Shown one piece after another: positions 23,581 to 34,928 of a stretch of 64,000 nt of DNA. This DNA is from Ramazzottius varieornatus. Lineage: Eukaryota > Tardigrada > Eutardigrada > Parachela > Ramazzottiidae. Where the stretch lies: positions 2,171,887 through 2,235,886 of the forward strand of contig BDGG01000007.1 in NCBI GenBank assembly GCA_001949185.1, written 5' to 3'. Numbering within the stretch: position 1 is the first letter of the stretch; each line of letters opens with the position of its first letter. Under the pieces are notes generated by a model, which searched no databases, had not been told where the DNA came from, and worked only from the letters and a program-made list of their open reading frames with translations. The position numbers and the translations under genes are program-made.

Positions 23581-24633
23581 ATGACATCATATCATCGATA
23601 TTCCGCGCTTATCACGTTATTTCTCGTTTCCATTGGGGTAAGCTGAATCCATCAAGAATGCTTTTCAAATCATGCATTTTCTGTGCTTCTTGTTGGAGAA
23701 ATAATGGCTTGTGCTGATGTCTAGATAAGTTGGTGTAAAGGAGTGTATAGCCAGTATAGGGCTAATCATGACATGCATGTGTACGTGGTGGAATTGCAGC
23801 AGCGCCAGGAGGTGGCGACCCAAGAGGCCCAAGCCCACACTCCTGGAGAGCATGACTTTATCCGAGTAGAAGTCGAGCTGGTACAACTCCTCAACCCCGA
23901 AGGATTACTGGCTAACGGTCAGAAGTGCGACAACTCGGGCCAGTGCGATCCAAGAATCACCGTTCACCTCGACACGTGAGTGTGCTTTTTGTGCATCATG
24001 TGGCGGTCAATGCTTTGTCAGCCCCGATACACCTTTATTTGGCCCATTGTTCTACGGTTATTTTGCGACGTTCTTGCAGGGACCGACCTCTGACAGTATG
24101 GCCTGGCGCTAAGCCCTTGGAAGAATTTCAAGACTTCTTCTCGGCCTCCAACCAGAATTCTCCTATCATCAACAAGAACGTCAGCCGCAATATCTGTGGA
24201 GGATCGGTCAATGTCAGTACAACCCTAGGAAATTCCTTTGGCCAGCCTATTGCCATATTGAGACTTTGCTTTCTTCTTTATTTACTAGAAAGTGAATTTG
24301 CGCGCGCATGTGGTGGACTCGGATGTGCTGTCGTCAGGTGGCGTCATCGACGACTTTGAATGCATCTTTGAAGCAGACTACGGTAAGGTGGCTTCGTCGC
24401 CATCCTCGGCAGAGTGGTCAGCCACGCGAGACTGTAGACCGCGACTTCAGAACAACCAAGCCAGGTCTGCTCTACTTTCTTCAACCGCTGTATTCTCCGC
24501 ATAAGCATGACCGTCTGGACACTGATCAAGAGCCTTGCTTTTTGACAGACTGCAATTCCGCTACCGTCTAGTGGATATTGCCAGATCGGACTGCGGAGTC
24601 ATGGGGGCCATGCAAACTCAAATCCGATCGTAA
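23581..24633 (+). CDS. secreted one-domain protein, MNNL-like family member 1
   Basis: Exons 23581-23637, 23800-23975, 24080-24212, 24289-24464 and 24549-24633 join in phase to 208 residues. The first exon is a signal peptide (MTSYHRYSALITLFLVSIG). The single domain starts at DFIRVEVELVQLLNPEG and includes QKCDNSGQCDPRITVHLD, VWPGAKP, SPIINKNV, ICGGSV, VNLRAHVVDSDVL, DDFECIFEADY and LQFRYRLVDI with a late Cys. The order Asn-Pro-x-Gly, paired Cys, WPG, and a closing RYR-type strand resembles the MNNL domain at the N-terminus of Notch ligands. No DSL or EGF module follows. The domain assignment is tentative; membership of the local family is certain. Confidence 0.82.
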
Positions 24634-25089
24634 CCTACCAGCAACCTTCACAAAGTCCCAAAACCTTTTCCCTCTTACTCTTATGTCCCTGTGTATCTGT
24701 GCCCAATAACCGAAAGTTACAGTATCAAGATGTACGTAGCAGAGACAAGTGGCTTTTGTAAGAAGAGCCACCTGTTAATATCGGTTTTGACCAAGGACAA
24801 AGGCTGTTGTGCTGTGCCGCTCTTGAACTGTGAATAATCCTCCCCGCGGCACAAGGCTTCTTACAGGGCGCAAAGTCTCGTACTTTGACTTTCTGCTCGA
24901 GCAAAATCTTCTGCTACCGCTGTCTGCTAACCATAGAACCAAGATGGGGTGGCTCAAGCCAACTGCAAACATGGCCAGACAATTTCACTTTCGTCCTTCC
25001 ATTACTACACTGGAACATTGGTTAACTAATTCATTTGTACTCTACGTACAGCGTGGACAATTCTTGCAGGCAATTTACGCTTCGGGTGG
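24634..25089. other. intergenic spacer inside the secreted-gene array
   Basis: No supported coding sequence. This is the probable promoter region of the dermatopontin-like gene that follows. Confidence 0.4.
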
Positions 25090-26591
25090 ATGGCTATTCT
25101 TGAAACTTCCAGAGCATGTATTTTAGTGCTTATTCTATCATGTTGGACGGAAGTTGGAGCATACTACAGGAATTACATATGTTACGGTCAGTATTAGGCA
25201 ACTTGAAGATTTGCCTCACTTTCAAGCGGTATGCGGAAATTCAAGTGGCGCATCTGTCACAGGAACTGGGGACTGCATTATTACGTATCACACTGGCGGG
25301 ATGGTAGATGATCAGCACAGATGGGCCGTTGAATGTCATGATGGCGAAGCCATGATAGGATTTCTACAACAGACCGATAGTATGAGAAAGAGGACCAAAC
25401 TGGTTAGAAAAAGCAACGGCCTAAGCTTTGCTCTTTGCAGCTTTGTGGTGCAAGTTTATGTTTCCAAAGAAGAAGCCTACTTTCGGAATTTACCCCTACT
25501 ACGACTACTGTAACGTCAGGTAGGCTACGATATACATGGACCGACCTCTTCCTTCACTTCTTCCCCCACCTCACATTAATAGCCAACTAGTGATAATGTC
25601 ACCGCCGATTTCAGAAACTTGGCACCTACCTACAAGGAGTTTTATTGTTACGATAAGTATTATCCATCTGATAGCTACGACACCTTCGTTACAGGTATAG
25701 CCTTCCGTATGCAGTGAGTGGACCGACTTTCTTGCCAAGTTTTCCAGCCACGATCTTCCAGGCAACTTCTCCTGGTTTCAGGTATTTCAAAGGATCAACC
25801 GAGTTCGCCGGGACACATGATGAAATGCTGTACGTTTACAACAAAGATGTCTGTGTTTTGAAGACCTTTTGTTTGGATTTGAGGAGACTTCTCTTTGACA
25901 GGTAAACTGCCATACGGATACCACTTGGATTACTCGCGATGCGAGTACAAATATAACCATGACAAGTAACTTAACTTGCTGAGCGAATAGCCTGTTACTG
26001 CCAATGGGCCGACCAGATGACAAACGTTTGGGCCTCGCAGATTTGGGGAGATGTATGATGAACATAACATGTGGGTTACCAAGTGCGACCGCGACTTTGT
26101 GCTAACGGGTAAGTACCTATGTTGTCGAGGTCGAGGCTATTGAATATTCCCAGGGACATTGATCATTTGACTGAAGCAACTATCTGTCTGTCAACACCAG
26201 GCATTGGCCGAGCCATCAATCCTTGGCGTGGAATAGCAGATTATGACTACGTCTGGGCGCAGGTAGGACCTATATGTCACTACCCTCTTGACCAAACAAT
26301 TGAAGCAGCAAGTACCACTCCACCCCGCCTGATACGCCTTACTCGAAAAGATGTCTTCCTTATGTAGAAGAAAAAAGTGTTGGGATTGGTACTTTGAATA
26401 CAGTGGATATAGCTAGAGCGCTAATTGCTGCGGAGAAATGAGCACTGATATGTTTGTTGATATTTTTGCAGTGCTGCCCTCTGTTTTACGATCCGGCCTA
26501 TGTGTCGCTGTTTGCCGGACCTGTGGCAGCTTCAAGCAAGGTGACGTCAGCCAACAGTACAGCCACAGCAGCGCATCGTCCAAAAGGCTGA
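25090..26591 (+). CDS. secreted Cys/aromatic-rich protein, dermatopontin-like repeats
   Basis: Nine small exons, 25090-25186, 25227-25379, 25441-25519, 25591-25694, 25748-25852, 25902-25965, 26041-26108, 26201-26262 and 26472-26591, all join in phase to 283 residues, which is strong support for the model. Residues 1-24 are a signal peptide (MAILETSRACILVLILSCW). The mature part repeats a pattern of Gly or small residues, an acidic Asp-rich bend, an aromatic and a Cys: MVDDQHRWAVEC, THDEMLYVYNKDVC, YGYHLDYSRC, MYDEHNMWVTKC and IADYDYVWAQCC. This is reminiscent of the DR-x-W-x-C repeats of dermatopontin, an extracellular-matrix protein. The first intron is only 40 bp. The family call is tentative; secretion and gene structure are well supported. 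Confidence 0.7.
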
Positions 26592-27043
26592 AATTCCTCC
26601 TGCACCTGTCTGCAGCGGTCTGCCAACAAAGATGGTTTAGGAAGATATACGCTCTCTGTTCCCTAAGGCTAGTCCGCTTTAGCGCCTTGATATCATCTGG
26701 CCCAAGACTGAAATTTGCTTTTTGTTTTGTAGAAAAGATGCTTGCTTGGTATAAGGTAAATAGTGCAGCGTTGACTCACCGCCTTTGTACTTGATGACGT
26801 GAAACCATAGCCGCCTTCTCCAAGAAAATGGCAGCCAAACAACTTGACTTTCCTGATTGTTGCTACTGATCGTCTTGCGCATTTTTCTCCTCGCCCATTT
26901 GCCTGCCTTTATTTGTCAAGTGGTAAACAATTTCTGACGGCAGTATATCACCGCTGTCAGTCGGGTCGAGGTTTTATTCTCTGCACTGTCTGGCACATCC
27001 TCCTTGCCTGCTTTCATCGTCCATTTTCCTTTCTGCTGTGACA
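26592..27043. other. intergenic spacer inside the secreted-gene array
   Basis: No coding sequence supported. It lies just upstream of the two-domain MNNL-like gene. Confidence 0.4.
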
Positions 27044-29108
27044 ATGAAGCTGCTGGCTTTCCTCCTTCTTCCCTCTTTGATCTCTGCTCGTCGGGAAAGC
27101 GGTAGCAGTTTGGGCTTCGACAGGGACACGCCTCGTCGAGGATCTGACCGTCAACGGGACAGCGCCGACTCTTCCTCCACCTTGGATCTTCCTCAGTTCG
27201 TTCGTGTGGAGATCGAGATTCAGCGTCTTGAGAATCCCGGCGCTGTCTTGGCCACTGGTAAAGCCTGCAAATTTTTCAGCGGAGCCTGTGATCCCAGCAT
27301 TTCCGCCTTCCTGGACTCGTAAGTCAAGACGTGTCCTGGCACATTTGTAACAGGGGCTGTGCAGCCTCGGCCAATGGATCAACCCAGGCCTCTCCAAGTG
27401 GCGCACTTTCTCCGCCAAGGACACTAATAGCGCGCGCGCCACTTGAAATGCCAATGTGGGAGAGAACAGTTCGCCTTGATGATTGATTGGCTTGTTTCTC
27501 CTTTACAGCAATAGCCCGCTGTCCCCCTTCCCGGGTGCTGCGCTGCCCGTTGAGCAATGGCCCAAGATTTTCTCCCAGTCCAATACCAATTCACCCACCA
27601 TCGGCAAGTCGGTCAACAAGGATATCTGCGGTGGAGCCTTGGACGTAAGCCCCCCTCATTCCGTAACTTCCTGGTTCAGGACCTCAAGTCCTACTTTGTA
27701 GACAAGCAATCAACCATGTTGTTTATCATTGTGCAGAAAGTCAACCTTCGAGTGCATGCTGTGGACTCCAACACTCTTCTCAGCGATTCCCTCTTGGCCA
27801 ACTTTGACTGTCCATTCTCCATCAATGCCCGGGATATCGCCAAGGATGCCAACACGGCCACTTGGGGAGAATCCACAGAATGCAGAAACACCAACCCTAA
27901 CAGCAAGATCAGGTAAATTTAATACCACTGACGCCAGGGAGCTTTAGCCCATGTTTCTGATTGATTACCTGATTGACCAGATTTTATTCGTTAAACATGG
28001 AGGACAGACAAGCTGAGGCCGCTCGTTGTTGCAAGTGGCGCACGTTGACAGTGTTGCTGGTTAACAGCATGCGCCACTTGGGACAACGACGTGGTGGTGT
28101 ATGCTTCGTCATTTCTGATCTTTGCTTGTTTCTGCCCAGGTTATTCGCCCGTCAGCGAGCCTACCAAATTCCCCCCAACGTCTGCCGTTCGGACAGCTCG
28201 CTGGCTCTGGACAGCGCTTCAGCTGCCGGAGGAAAGCGCGACGGCCAACACGACTTTATCCGCATCGAGTTCCAGGTGATTCAGCTCCTCAACCCTCAAG
28301 GCATCACCGCTGACGGCAAGAAGTGCAGCCATGGCTTCTCCAGCACCTGCAACCCCAAGATCACCGTCCTTCTCGATACGTAAGTCTCGCTCTCACACAC
28401 TCACGCTTCCGTGTCGTTGCAGCTTCAAGGAAATTCCTCTAACGAGTGTTTGTCCTACGTTGCAGTGAGAAGCCACTGGCTGCCTGGCCAGGAGCCAAGA
28501 CCGTTCCCAACTATGACTTACTGTCTGCCGATTCCGGAACCAACTCACCAGTCATCAACAAGAACGTCGGCAAGAACGTTTGTGGTGGATCTGTCCGAGT
28601 AAGTCCCAACCATAATCAGACCAGCAAGTTCTTTCCAAGCCAGGTTCCTCCTTTGACGCCCTGGTTGATGCTGTTGGCTGAAAGCGTACGCCAGCTGGGA
28701 CAAAGAGCTGCTTGAGCTTGTTTGTCGCATATCCATTTTGAAAGTTGACTGGTTTGATGAAGTACTTGGTTGGACCACCTGCTGCTTTGATGACGTTGTT
28801 CTTTTGCCTGTGCGTTGCAGCAAGTGAACCTTCGAGCCCACGTTGTGGACGTTGGAACCATCAGCAGTGAGAAGTTGATTGGCGACTTTCACTGTCTTTT
28901 CACGGTGGACTATCGACAGGTGGCCGCGTCGCAGTCTTCGTCTGACTGGTCGGGCACCCAAGACTGCCAGAACCTACAGCCCAACAACGATATCCGCCTG
29001 CAGTATCGCTTCCGCGTTTTCGACATCACACCAGCCCAGTGCGGCATCGGTACCACTACCCCAGCTTCCTCCTTCCTCGGTAGCATTTCAAACATTTTCG
29101 GTGGATAA
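27044..29108 (+). CDS. secreted two-domain protein, MNNL-like family member 2
   Basis: Exons 27044-27318, 27509-27644, 27737-27912, 28140-28379, 28466-28598 and 28821-29108 join in phase to 415 residues. The signal peptide is MKLLAFLLLPSLISA. The protein carries two copies of the family domain. Copy 1 runs from FVRVEIEIQRLENPGAVL to ATWGESTECR. It continues through a linker (LFARQRAYQIPPNVC) into copy 2, from DFIRIEFQVIQLLNPQGI to LQYRFRVFDITPAQCG. Exon boundaries and phases repeat in each copy (2, 0, 2 pattern), so the gene arose by internal duplication or fusion of neighbours. Two introns hold palindromic hairpin repeats. No transmembrane segment follows, so the product is probably secreted. 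Confidence 0.85.
27395..27445. repeat. palindromic hairpin element
   Basis: CAAGTGGCGCAC at the left pairs with GCGCGCCACTTG at the right around a loop of about 27 bp. It is in the first intron of MNNL-like gene 2. Confidence 0.8.
28032..28080. repeat. palindromic hairpin element
   Basis: CAAGTGGCGCACGTT pairs with CATGCGCCACTTG around a loop of about 21 bp. It is in the third intron of MNNL-like gene 2. A more degraded relative, CGTACGCCAGCTGG, follows in the fifth intron near 28685-28700. Confidence 0.85.
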
Positions 29109-29882
29109 GCTTTGGAGCAGACTTGTTTGCCAAGTGATGTAATCGCTCTCCATTTCATGCCTATGTCAAATGCCTTTTGTGATTGATGGGCTTTACCTTT
29201 GTTGTACTGTCAGTCTTACCCAGTTTAAATTCTGTCGTCTCAAGTTGACTTACGGCACACCTTTCGGTTCAGTCTTCTTTAGAAACGATGTCCAAGTATT
29301 TGTCTTTTGATGAGTAAAAAATAGTACAATGAATGAGTACGGAGGCAGTATGGGCAATAACTGCAGCGTTGGCATCTTTCCACAGTATGAGCAATTTGGG
29401 CTAGGGCCGGCTTCGGAAGCGCCACCTTCATTGATTTCTCCCAGCCCATACTCAGATTACTTGGGACAACCACCAATTTCTCCAAGGCTCTTCATATGCC
29501 TCTTGACCAAACAGCAACATGCCGCATTTTCGACAGCGGAATAATGTGCAGCGCAAGTCGACATGCCTTGCCAGTTTACCAACGCGTTGCTTCCAGATTG
29601 CAGATGCAGGATGTTCTGCCGCCGAAGTACGTCAAAACCACCAAGCAACGAGAAATGGCTGGTGAGCTTCTCCGAAGACCAGTTCTAGTTTCCTGCAGTT
29701 GTTTCAGGCGGTATAGTGTTGAACAACAAACCGGTTATTCTATGTAACAGATCAGTAAGACAAAAAAACTTCCGCTATCATTATAAAAAGGAAGTCGATG
29801 TCTCAGATGGTACTTCAGCTATTCAAGAAGCAGCATTCGACATCTAGCGGCATAATCAACTGTTTTTAATCTGATCCTCAAC
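29109..29882 (+). other. spacer with an unassigned ORF
   Basis: An ORF at 29329-29544 (from MNEYGGSMGNNC) is Pro/Ser/Tyr-rich around PSLISPSPYSDYLGQPP, and a second frame near 29565-29665 reads LQMQDVLPPKYVKTTKQRE before a possible donor. I could not link them into a gene with confidence. They may be exons of a small gene or remains of one. Confidence 0.25.
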
Positions 29883-31017
29883 ATGGCATTATCTTTGTGG
29901 ATGACTGTTCTCTTCAGCTTGTCTGCTGTAAGCTTTGATGGATGGTCGAGGAATAATCGGACGGTGGCAATTTGTGTACAATTTAATCTGCTTTCTGTTT
30001 GCAGGTACTTGCTCAACGTCGTCCGCAGACGGGGATGGACGATGAATCCCGCTTCGTTATCACCGGAGTCAATCGTCGAGGGGACTCATCGGATCGTCTG
30101 ACTGACAGGGACTCTAGTGGACGTAATCGCCGTGGAGGTTCGGCGGGCCGCTTTGCCGATTTCTTCAGAATCGAGACGGAGATTCAACGGCTGGACAATC
30201 CGGCAGGTCAGCTACTAGAATAATTCATTTAGCCTGCCTGCTTGTGGCTCTGCAGTCTTCTTCTCCAGTTCATCGTATTATTACCTCGCGCAGGCATTTT
30301 GGCCAACGGAAAGAAATGCGACTTTACTGGCGCCTGCGATCCTGTAGTTACCGCCTTCCTCGACCTGTAAGATCAAATTGATGCCCATCCTTCCACCCCA
30401 AGTTAGTTGACACTATTTAAATTTTCCCACGAAATGCTTGTCTGGCAGGGAATCGCCACTGTCACCTTGGCCAGGTTCGGTTGCAGCTAGTAAATGGAAG
30501 ACCATCTTCGAAGCCACCGACCAGAACTCACCCACCATCGGCAGGTCTGTCATTCGCGATATGTGTGGAGGATCGGCCAGCGTATGTTTGTCATCCACCG
30601 AGAAAATTAACGTCTTCATTTCCATAGAGTGTTATCCAAAGCTCATGTTGTGAGCTGACTGCAAGAGCCGCTTGTTATATACTGTAGAATGTCAACCTGA
30701 GGGTGTTGGTCAACGATGCCGACAGCCTGTCTTCACAAGACGAGATTGGCAAGTTCAGCTGCCTCTTCCAACTTGATGCCCGTGATGTCGCCATGGACTC
30801 GCTGTCGGCTCAGTGGGGTCCCTCCACCGAATGCACGGCCGAAGCTCAGCAAGGGAAAATCAGGTCAGAATAATTCATTCCTGCCTGTCCCTTTGCAGTC
30901 TTCTTTTCCAACTTATCGTATTATTAATATTACCTTGTATCTTTATGCAGATTATTCGCCCGGCGAAGAGCCTTCGAGATCCCCTCCACCAGCTGTCGGG
31001 CACCTTCTTCCCTATAA
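29883..31017 (+). CDS. secreted one-domain protein, MNNL-like family member 3
   Basis: Exons 29883-29927, 30005-30206, 30294-30366, 30449-30581, 30688-30863 and 30951-31017 join in phase to 231 residues. The first exon is a signal peptide (MALSLWMTVLFSLSA). An Arg-rich linker precedes the domain FFRIETEIQRLDNPAGILA, with KKCDFTGACDPVVTAFLD, LSPWPGSV, SPTIGRSV, MCGGSA, VNLRVLVNDADSL and WGPSTEC. An extra intron splits the first half of the domain (after NPAG) compared with its neighbours. The C-terminus LFARRRAFEIPSTSC matches the inter-domain linker of gene 2. So gene 3 corresponds to the first half of gene 2 with a short tail. Confidence 0.85.
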
Positions 31018-33370
31018 ATGACTTTTCTTTTGATCGGAGATCCGAGGGTTGCGATAGATGGCTCTGACACTGACCAAAAGCTATAGCCAACTTCTAGCTG
31101 CTTCAATATATCTGTGACATTTTAGTCTTTAGTCTTTGCCTTGTTTCTTACACTCTATCCATTATAGCAAATTTTGCACCATCTTGTGTAAGTACTCGGG
31201 GTTATCGCTTTCGACAAGTCGACACCTTACCACAATGAGGAAAGCGCTTGTCTTCTCCTGTTCAATTTGATTTATAGCGGTTAACTACGGTGCGTTTTAC
31301 CGACACGAAGGCGGAAGTGACTTTGCCGGAATGAAGGCACTCGTAATATTCGGATGCGACGCGAACCCCGATGCCCTCCTTTAGTGAGGAGGCAACCAGT
31401 ACATAAAATGTGGGGTGGGCGGGTGGAAGAAATTCTTCTCCTGTAACAAAACGGAAAAACAAAACGAATGAAAGAATGTGGGCCACATTGTACAGTGAGG
31501 ATGAAAGTACAGATAAAGAACCCGATATGGAGAACGAAAGCCAAATGAGGCGTAACAATATGTACCAGCATGAAACGGTGTAAAGAAGGAAGGAAGGTGT
31601 GGAGTGATGGAAAGACAGTGGTCAGCACACGTTGAGCAAAATTAAAGTCGATTTAACTTTGAATAATTGTAGCTTCATTACTGCACCTGCAGTAAGCTTG
31701 CGCCTACCCAAAGCAATCGAATTCGAATGACGAGATGGCATACACTCCCTTCATTGTCATCTTTTATCATGCAGACCCGAATTGAAACTGTAAGCATTAT
31801 TGAAACGTTATCGTCGCAATTGCATTGAGTTGACCTCAGACTGGGTATAAGCGGTACTATTTGACGCGGATACTACATCGTTAGAGAGAAGCCGATAAAG
31901 TTGAGGGTGTTCAGTAGTCCTCACGACAGGCAGTACAGTACAGTAAAACTCCGTTGATTGTGTTGATCTTGAAAGTGGATCACGCAGTTTCGCTTTCAAG
32001 ATAAGCATCCCTCGAGTAGCTCATCTTGAAAGCGAAAACGGATTATCCTCTGCACACTTGACTCAAAATTTCGAATTTTCATTTCTCAGCTGATCTCTAT
32101 CTGCACAGTGCTTCACCTTGCGAGATACCGTTTCGCGTACGGGCTTCTTGATACCTATTAGTGTCGGAGATATCAAAAGACAGAGACTAACCAGAGAGAA
32201 AACCATGAATTTCAACTTAGTCAGGAGGCAAAGTTTGCCTACAGACCTATCCCGCAAAACTCGCGCATGTCCGGTCCCGTTTCCGAGACTTGCGAAAAAT
32301 CCAATTTGCCTCACTCACGACTAATTTCCGTTGGTCAAGCAAACTCAGATTTTAAATTAACCGTTTGCGACATAAACAGCTCGTCGTGAGGAAGACTAGT
32401 GTTATCACTCCCATACTGTATCATACGCAGAAAGTGTAAACCTGTATCACGGTATAATCAAAGCAGGATTTTAAAAGAAGCGCTCCAACCGTAATCATCT
32501 TCATCCACAATGTTTTATCTCCTATATAGTGCACAAAAAGGCTTCAGGTGAGTGACATCAATTTCTACAATGAAAACATCTCTTCAATTCGGCTAGATCA
32601 AAATGCTGGTCGATATATCATCTCTACAGTACCCACGTCCGTTTTCCTACAATATCTGATACCAGGGATCAACTGGACCTGTTTCTCAAGTCATGTTTCC
32701 GGCTTGCACAGCATAAGTATATATTTTATGCGGTGCAGTTATCCACGGCTTTTGTTTTGCCTAATATCGCTGCACAGAATTTGAAATTCTGTGCAAGCTG
32801 AGTTGATTGTACTATTGACCCCCTTGGTCGAAATTTTAAATTTTGGTGGAGTGGAGCGTGATCAGACCAATCAGCGAATTGGACTTGGCGCGTCAAGTGA
32901 TCCGAGCTACACGCCTCTCCCACATTGCGCCACTTGACTTCCGCTCTCGTTCCTTCTCGAAGTCCATCATGTTTTCGACAGAAACTAGCATTGAAGTTAG
33001 GAAGAGATGATTGTCTTCCCGAAACTATCGCCAGAAAAAGCGAAAGAAGTCAGGGCTTTATCCAGTAGAGTGCTAAATGACAGGCCCCACGAATTCCAAC
33101 GCCCTGCTGAACTCGCGTGGCCTAATATCCCTTTATGCTAATATCCTGTGCCGGAAGTGAGCAAACCGCCAAACGGTTTCTGCACAGAAACTGGCACAGT
33201 ATAAAATCATGAGATTTTATTCTTTTCAGAGCCGAAACGTGACTTGCGAAACCGGTTTTTTGTTCAGTTAAGGCATCGAATAGTTCCAAATCGACTGCAT
33301 TCGCTACCGAAAGTCGGGTCTCCGAAATCGCAAGTAGAGTAGATGTAGTCGACATGACGTACGACTCACC

Positions 33371-33410
33371 AGCCGTTTGACATAAGGGCTAGCCGTTATG
33401 TCAAACGGCT
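33371..33410. repeat. perfect 15-bp stem hairpin
   Basis: AGCCGTTTGACATAA pairs perfectly with TTATGTCAAACGGCT around a 10-base loop. The motif GGCTAGCCG in the loop is itself near-palindromic. No T-run follows and no gene abuts it. Confidence 0.7.
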
Positions 33411-33696
33411 AGCCGGACTTACAAAATAGCTTCGATTGGTTTTTAACCATCAGATTACAATGAATTACGATATTAGTCAACATGACATGATCTTACGCGA
33501 TGTAATATGTAATAAATAGCTGAAATATGATCTCCGGGTAGTTTCTATAGCACAACAAGTTCGAAATTCGAATCATCCATAAACCCGAAGAATTTTAGTG
33601 TTCGCTGGAATTTTGTTCGTAAAAAGAAATGGAGAAGATCTGGGTCTCAAAACCTGCTGAGTCATCATGATGAAGCCGGCTTAAGCCGTTTGCGGC

Positions 33697-34199
33697 TAAG
33701 GTTGTGCATTCCAGGCCAAACCCTCTTGGAATGGAAAATAGGAAGGAATTCCTAATATTCCTATATCCTATTTTCCTTTTCCAAAATTCTTTAATGGAAA
33801 CTTGGAATTCTAAAACACTGCGAAAACGTCTGTTTACGTGAAACATATCGACAAAAACTACAATTTTTACCCTAGTAATGCTTGTACCATGCCTCTTCGA
33901 CCCAAAGTGTTTTTTGCTAACCGTCAGAATTCACAGCCACGTCGAAAAATCCGACCGTGCATCCCATAAAACCCACCATTTTTATGGGTCCGAGGGACCT
34001 TCGATTAAGTGATCCGTCAATGATCCGCAAAACCTGAAAAATAGAGGAATTCCTCATGGAATTCGTACTAGTTTTCCAGATTTCGTCTGTTTCCAAAATA
34101 GGAATTCCACCGTTCTAGATTCTCACCCCTTGGAACGGAGAGGAATTCCTGGAAAGGAACGGAATATGGAAAGGAATGGAACTGGAATGCACAACCTTA
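33697..34199. mobile_element. hAT-like MITE, about 503 bp, rich in GGAATTCC
   Basis: The inverted termini are TAAGGTTGTGCATTCCAG at the left and its complement CTGGAATGCACAACCTTA at the right. Flanks TTTGCGGC (33689-33696) and TTCGCGGC (34200-34207) match at 7 of 8 bases, consistent with an 8-bp target duplication. The interior repeats GGAATTCC and related words many times on both sides, as subterminal transposase-binding repeats do. There is no transposase ORF. Confidence 0.8.
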
Positions 34200-34402
34200 T
34201 TCGCGGCTAGTCGAGTTGAGCTGAGCTACGTCAAGCTACATCCGGTCATCTACACTACTCGCAAGTCGGAACATCTGGTCAGTTTTTGCGCGTTTCCCCA
34301 CTGTTTTCACTCTCGGGGCCTCGACCAAGCTGTTTTCGATCCTTATTCCTCAATGCGACACTTTTGCAAACACGTTTCGCCTAAATCTCTGGGAGCCGAT
34401 TG

Positions 34403-34928
34403 ATGGCGGGTTCTTCTGTTGCAGGAACCGAGCCAAATCAGCCAATGGGCAGTCATGAACGGACCGAAGCCAATGCGACAGAGAACCAAGCAGCATCCGC
34501 TACCGGAAGCGAGGCGCGAAACGATGGCCAGACCGTCATCGGCCGGAACGATCTGCATTTTGACCTGGTTCACGAGTTCTTCAAACATTTCTACACTCTC
34601 CAACGTTTCAAGTATCGCCGGTATGTAGCTCTTGACAGAAGAAACACAGAAATGGGACGTGGGCAAACGAGATTAGCCAGATCTTTTCCGAAGTGGCGCG
34701 CAACTTCGGTGTAAGCTAATTGTGACAGCGATCTGGGTCCCTTTTCTCAAAGATAATCATGTAGGAAAGAATTCCAAAGCACTGTGGTTGTTTTGCTACA
34801 GGGTGGCTTCGGGATTCAACACCTTGCTGCTGGACCAAGGATCGCGTTTGACAGCGCTATCGCTGAGAAGTCCCACTTCATTTTTGGACGAGCTTCGGCC
34901 GCCAGACCCCCCAAGCACCGCAGCCTGA
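34403..34928 (+). CDS. small two-exon protein, unrecognised
   Basis: Exons 34403-34620 and 34802-34928 join in phase to 114 residues. The first exon begins MAGSSVAGTEPNQPMG and has a polar, Ala/Glu/Asn-rich half, then a conserved-looking segment FDLVHEFFKHFYTLQRFKYR. The second exon reads VASGFNTLLLDQGSRLTALS and ends ELRPPDPPSTAA. No signal peptide or membrane span is present. I do not recognise the family. A degraded palindromic hairpin repeat lies in the intron. Confidence 0.5.
34655..34735. repeat. degraded palindromic hairpin element
   Basis: The left arm GATTAGCCAGATC-TTTTCCGAAGTGGCGCGC and a right outer arm GCGATCTGG remain, but the right GCGCCAC core is lost. It lies in the intron of the small gene. 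Confidence 0.55.

Larger units (their letters stand above)
31018..34402. other. repeat-bearing intergenic region
   Basis: About 3.4 kb without a supported gene. It holds short inverted repeats built on CGCTTTCAAGAT (31965-32035), a perfect 15-bp stem hairpin (33371-33410) and a hAT-like MITE (33697-34199). Other ORFs are short and featureless. Confidence 0.5.

Noticed and set aside
32881-32940. GCGCCACTTG at 32928 as another hairpin-family copy
   Set aside because: The matching left core is not in the right place or orientation, and the outer arms are absent.
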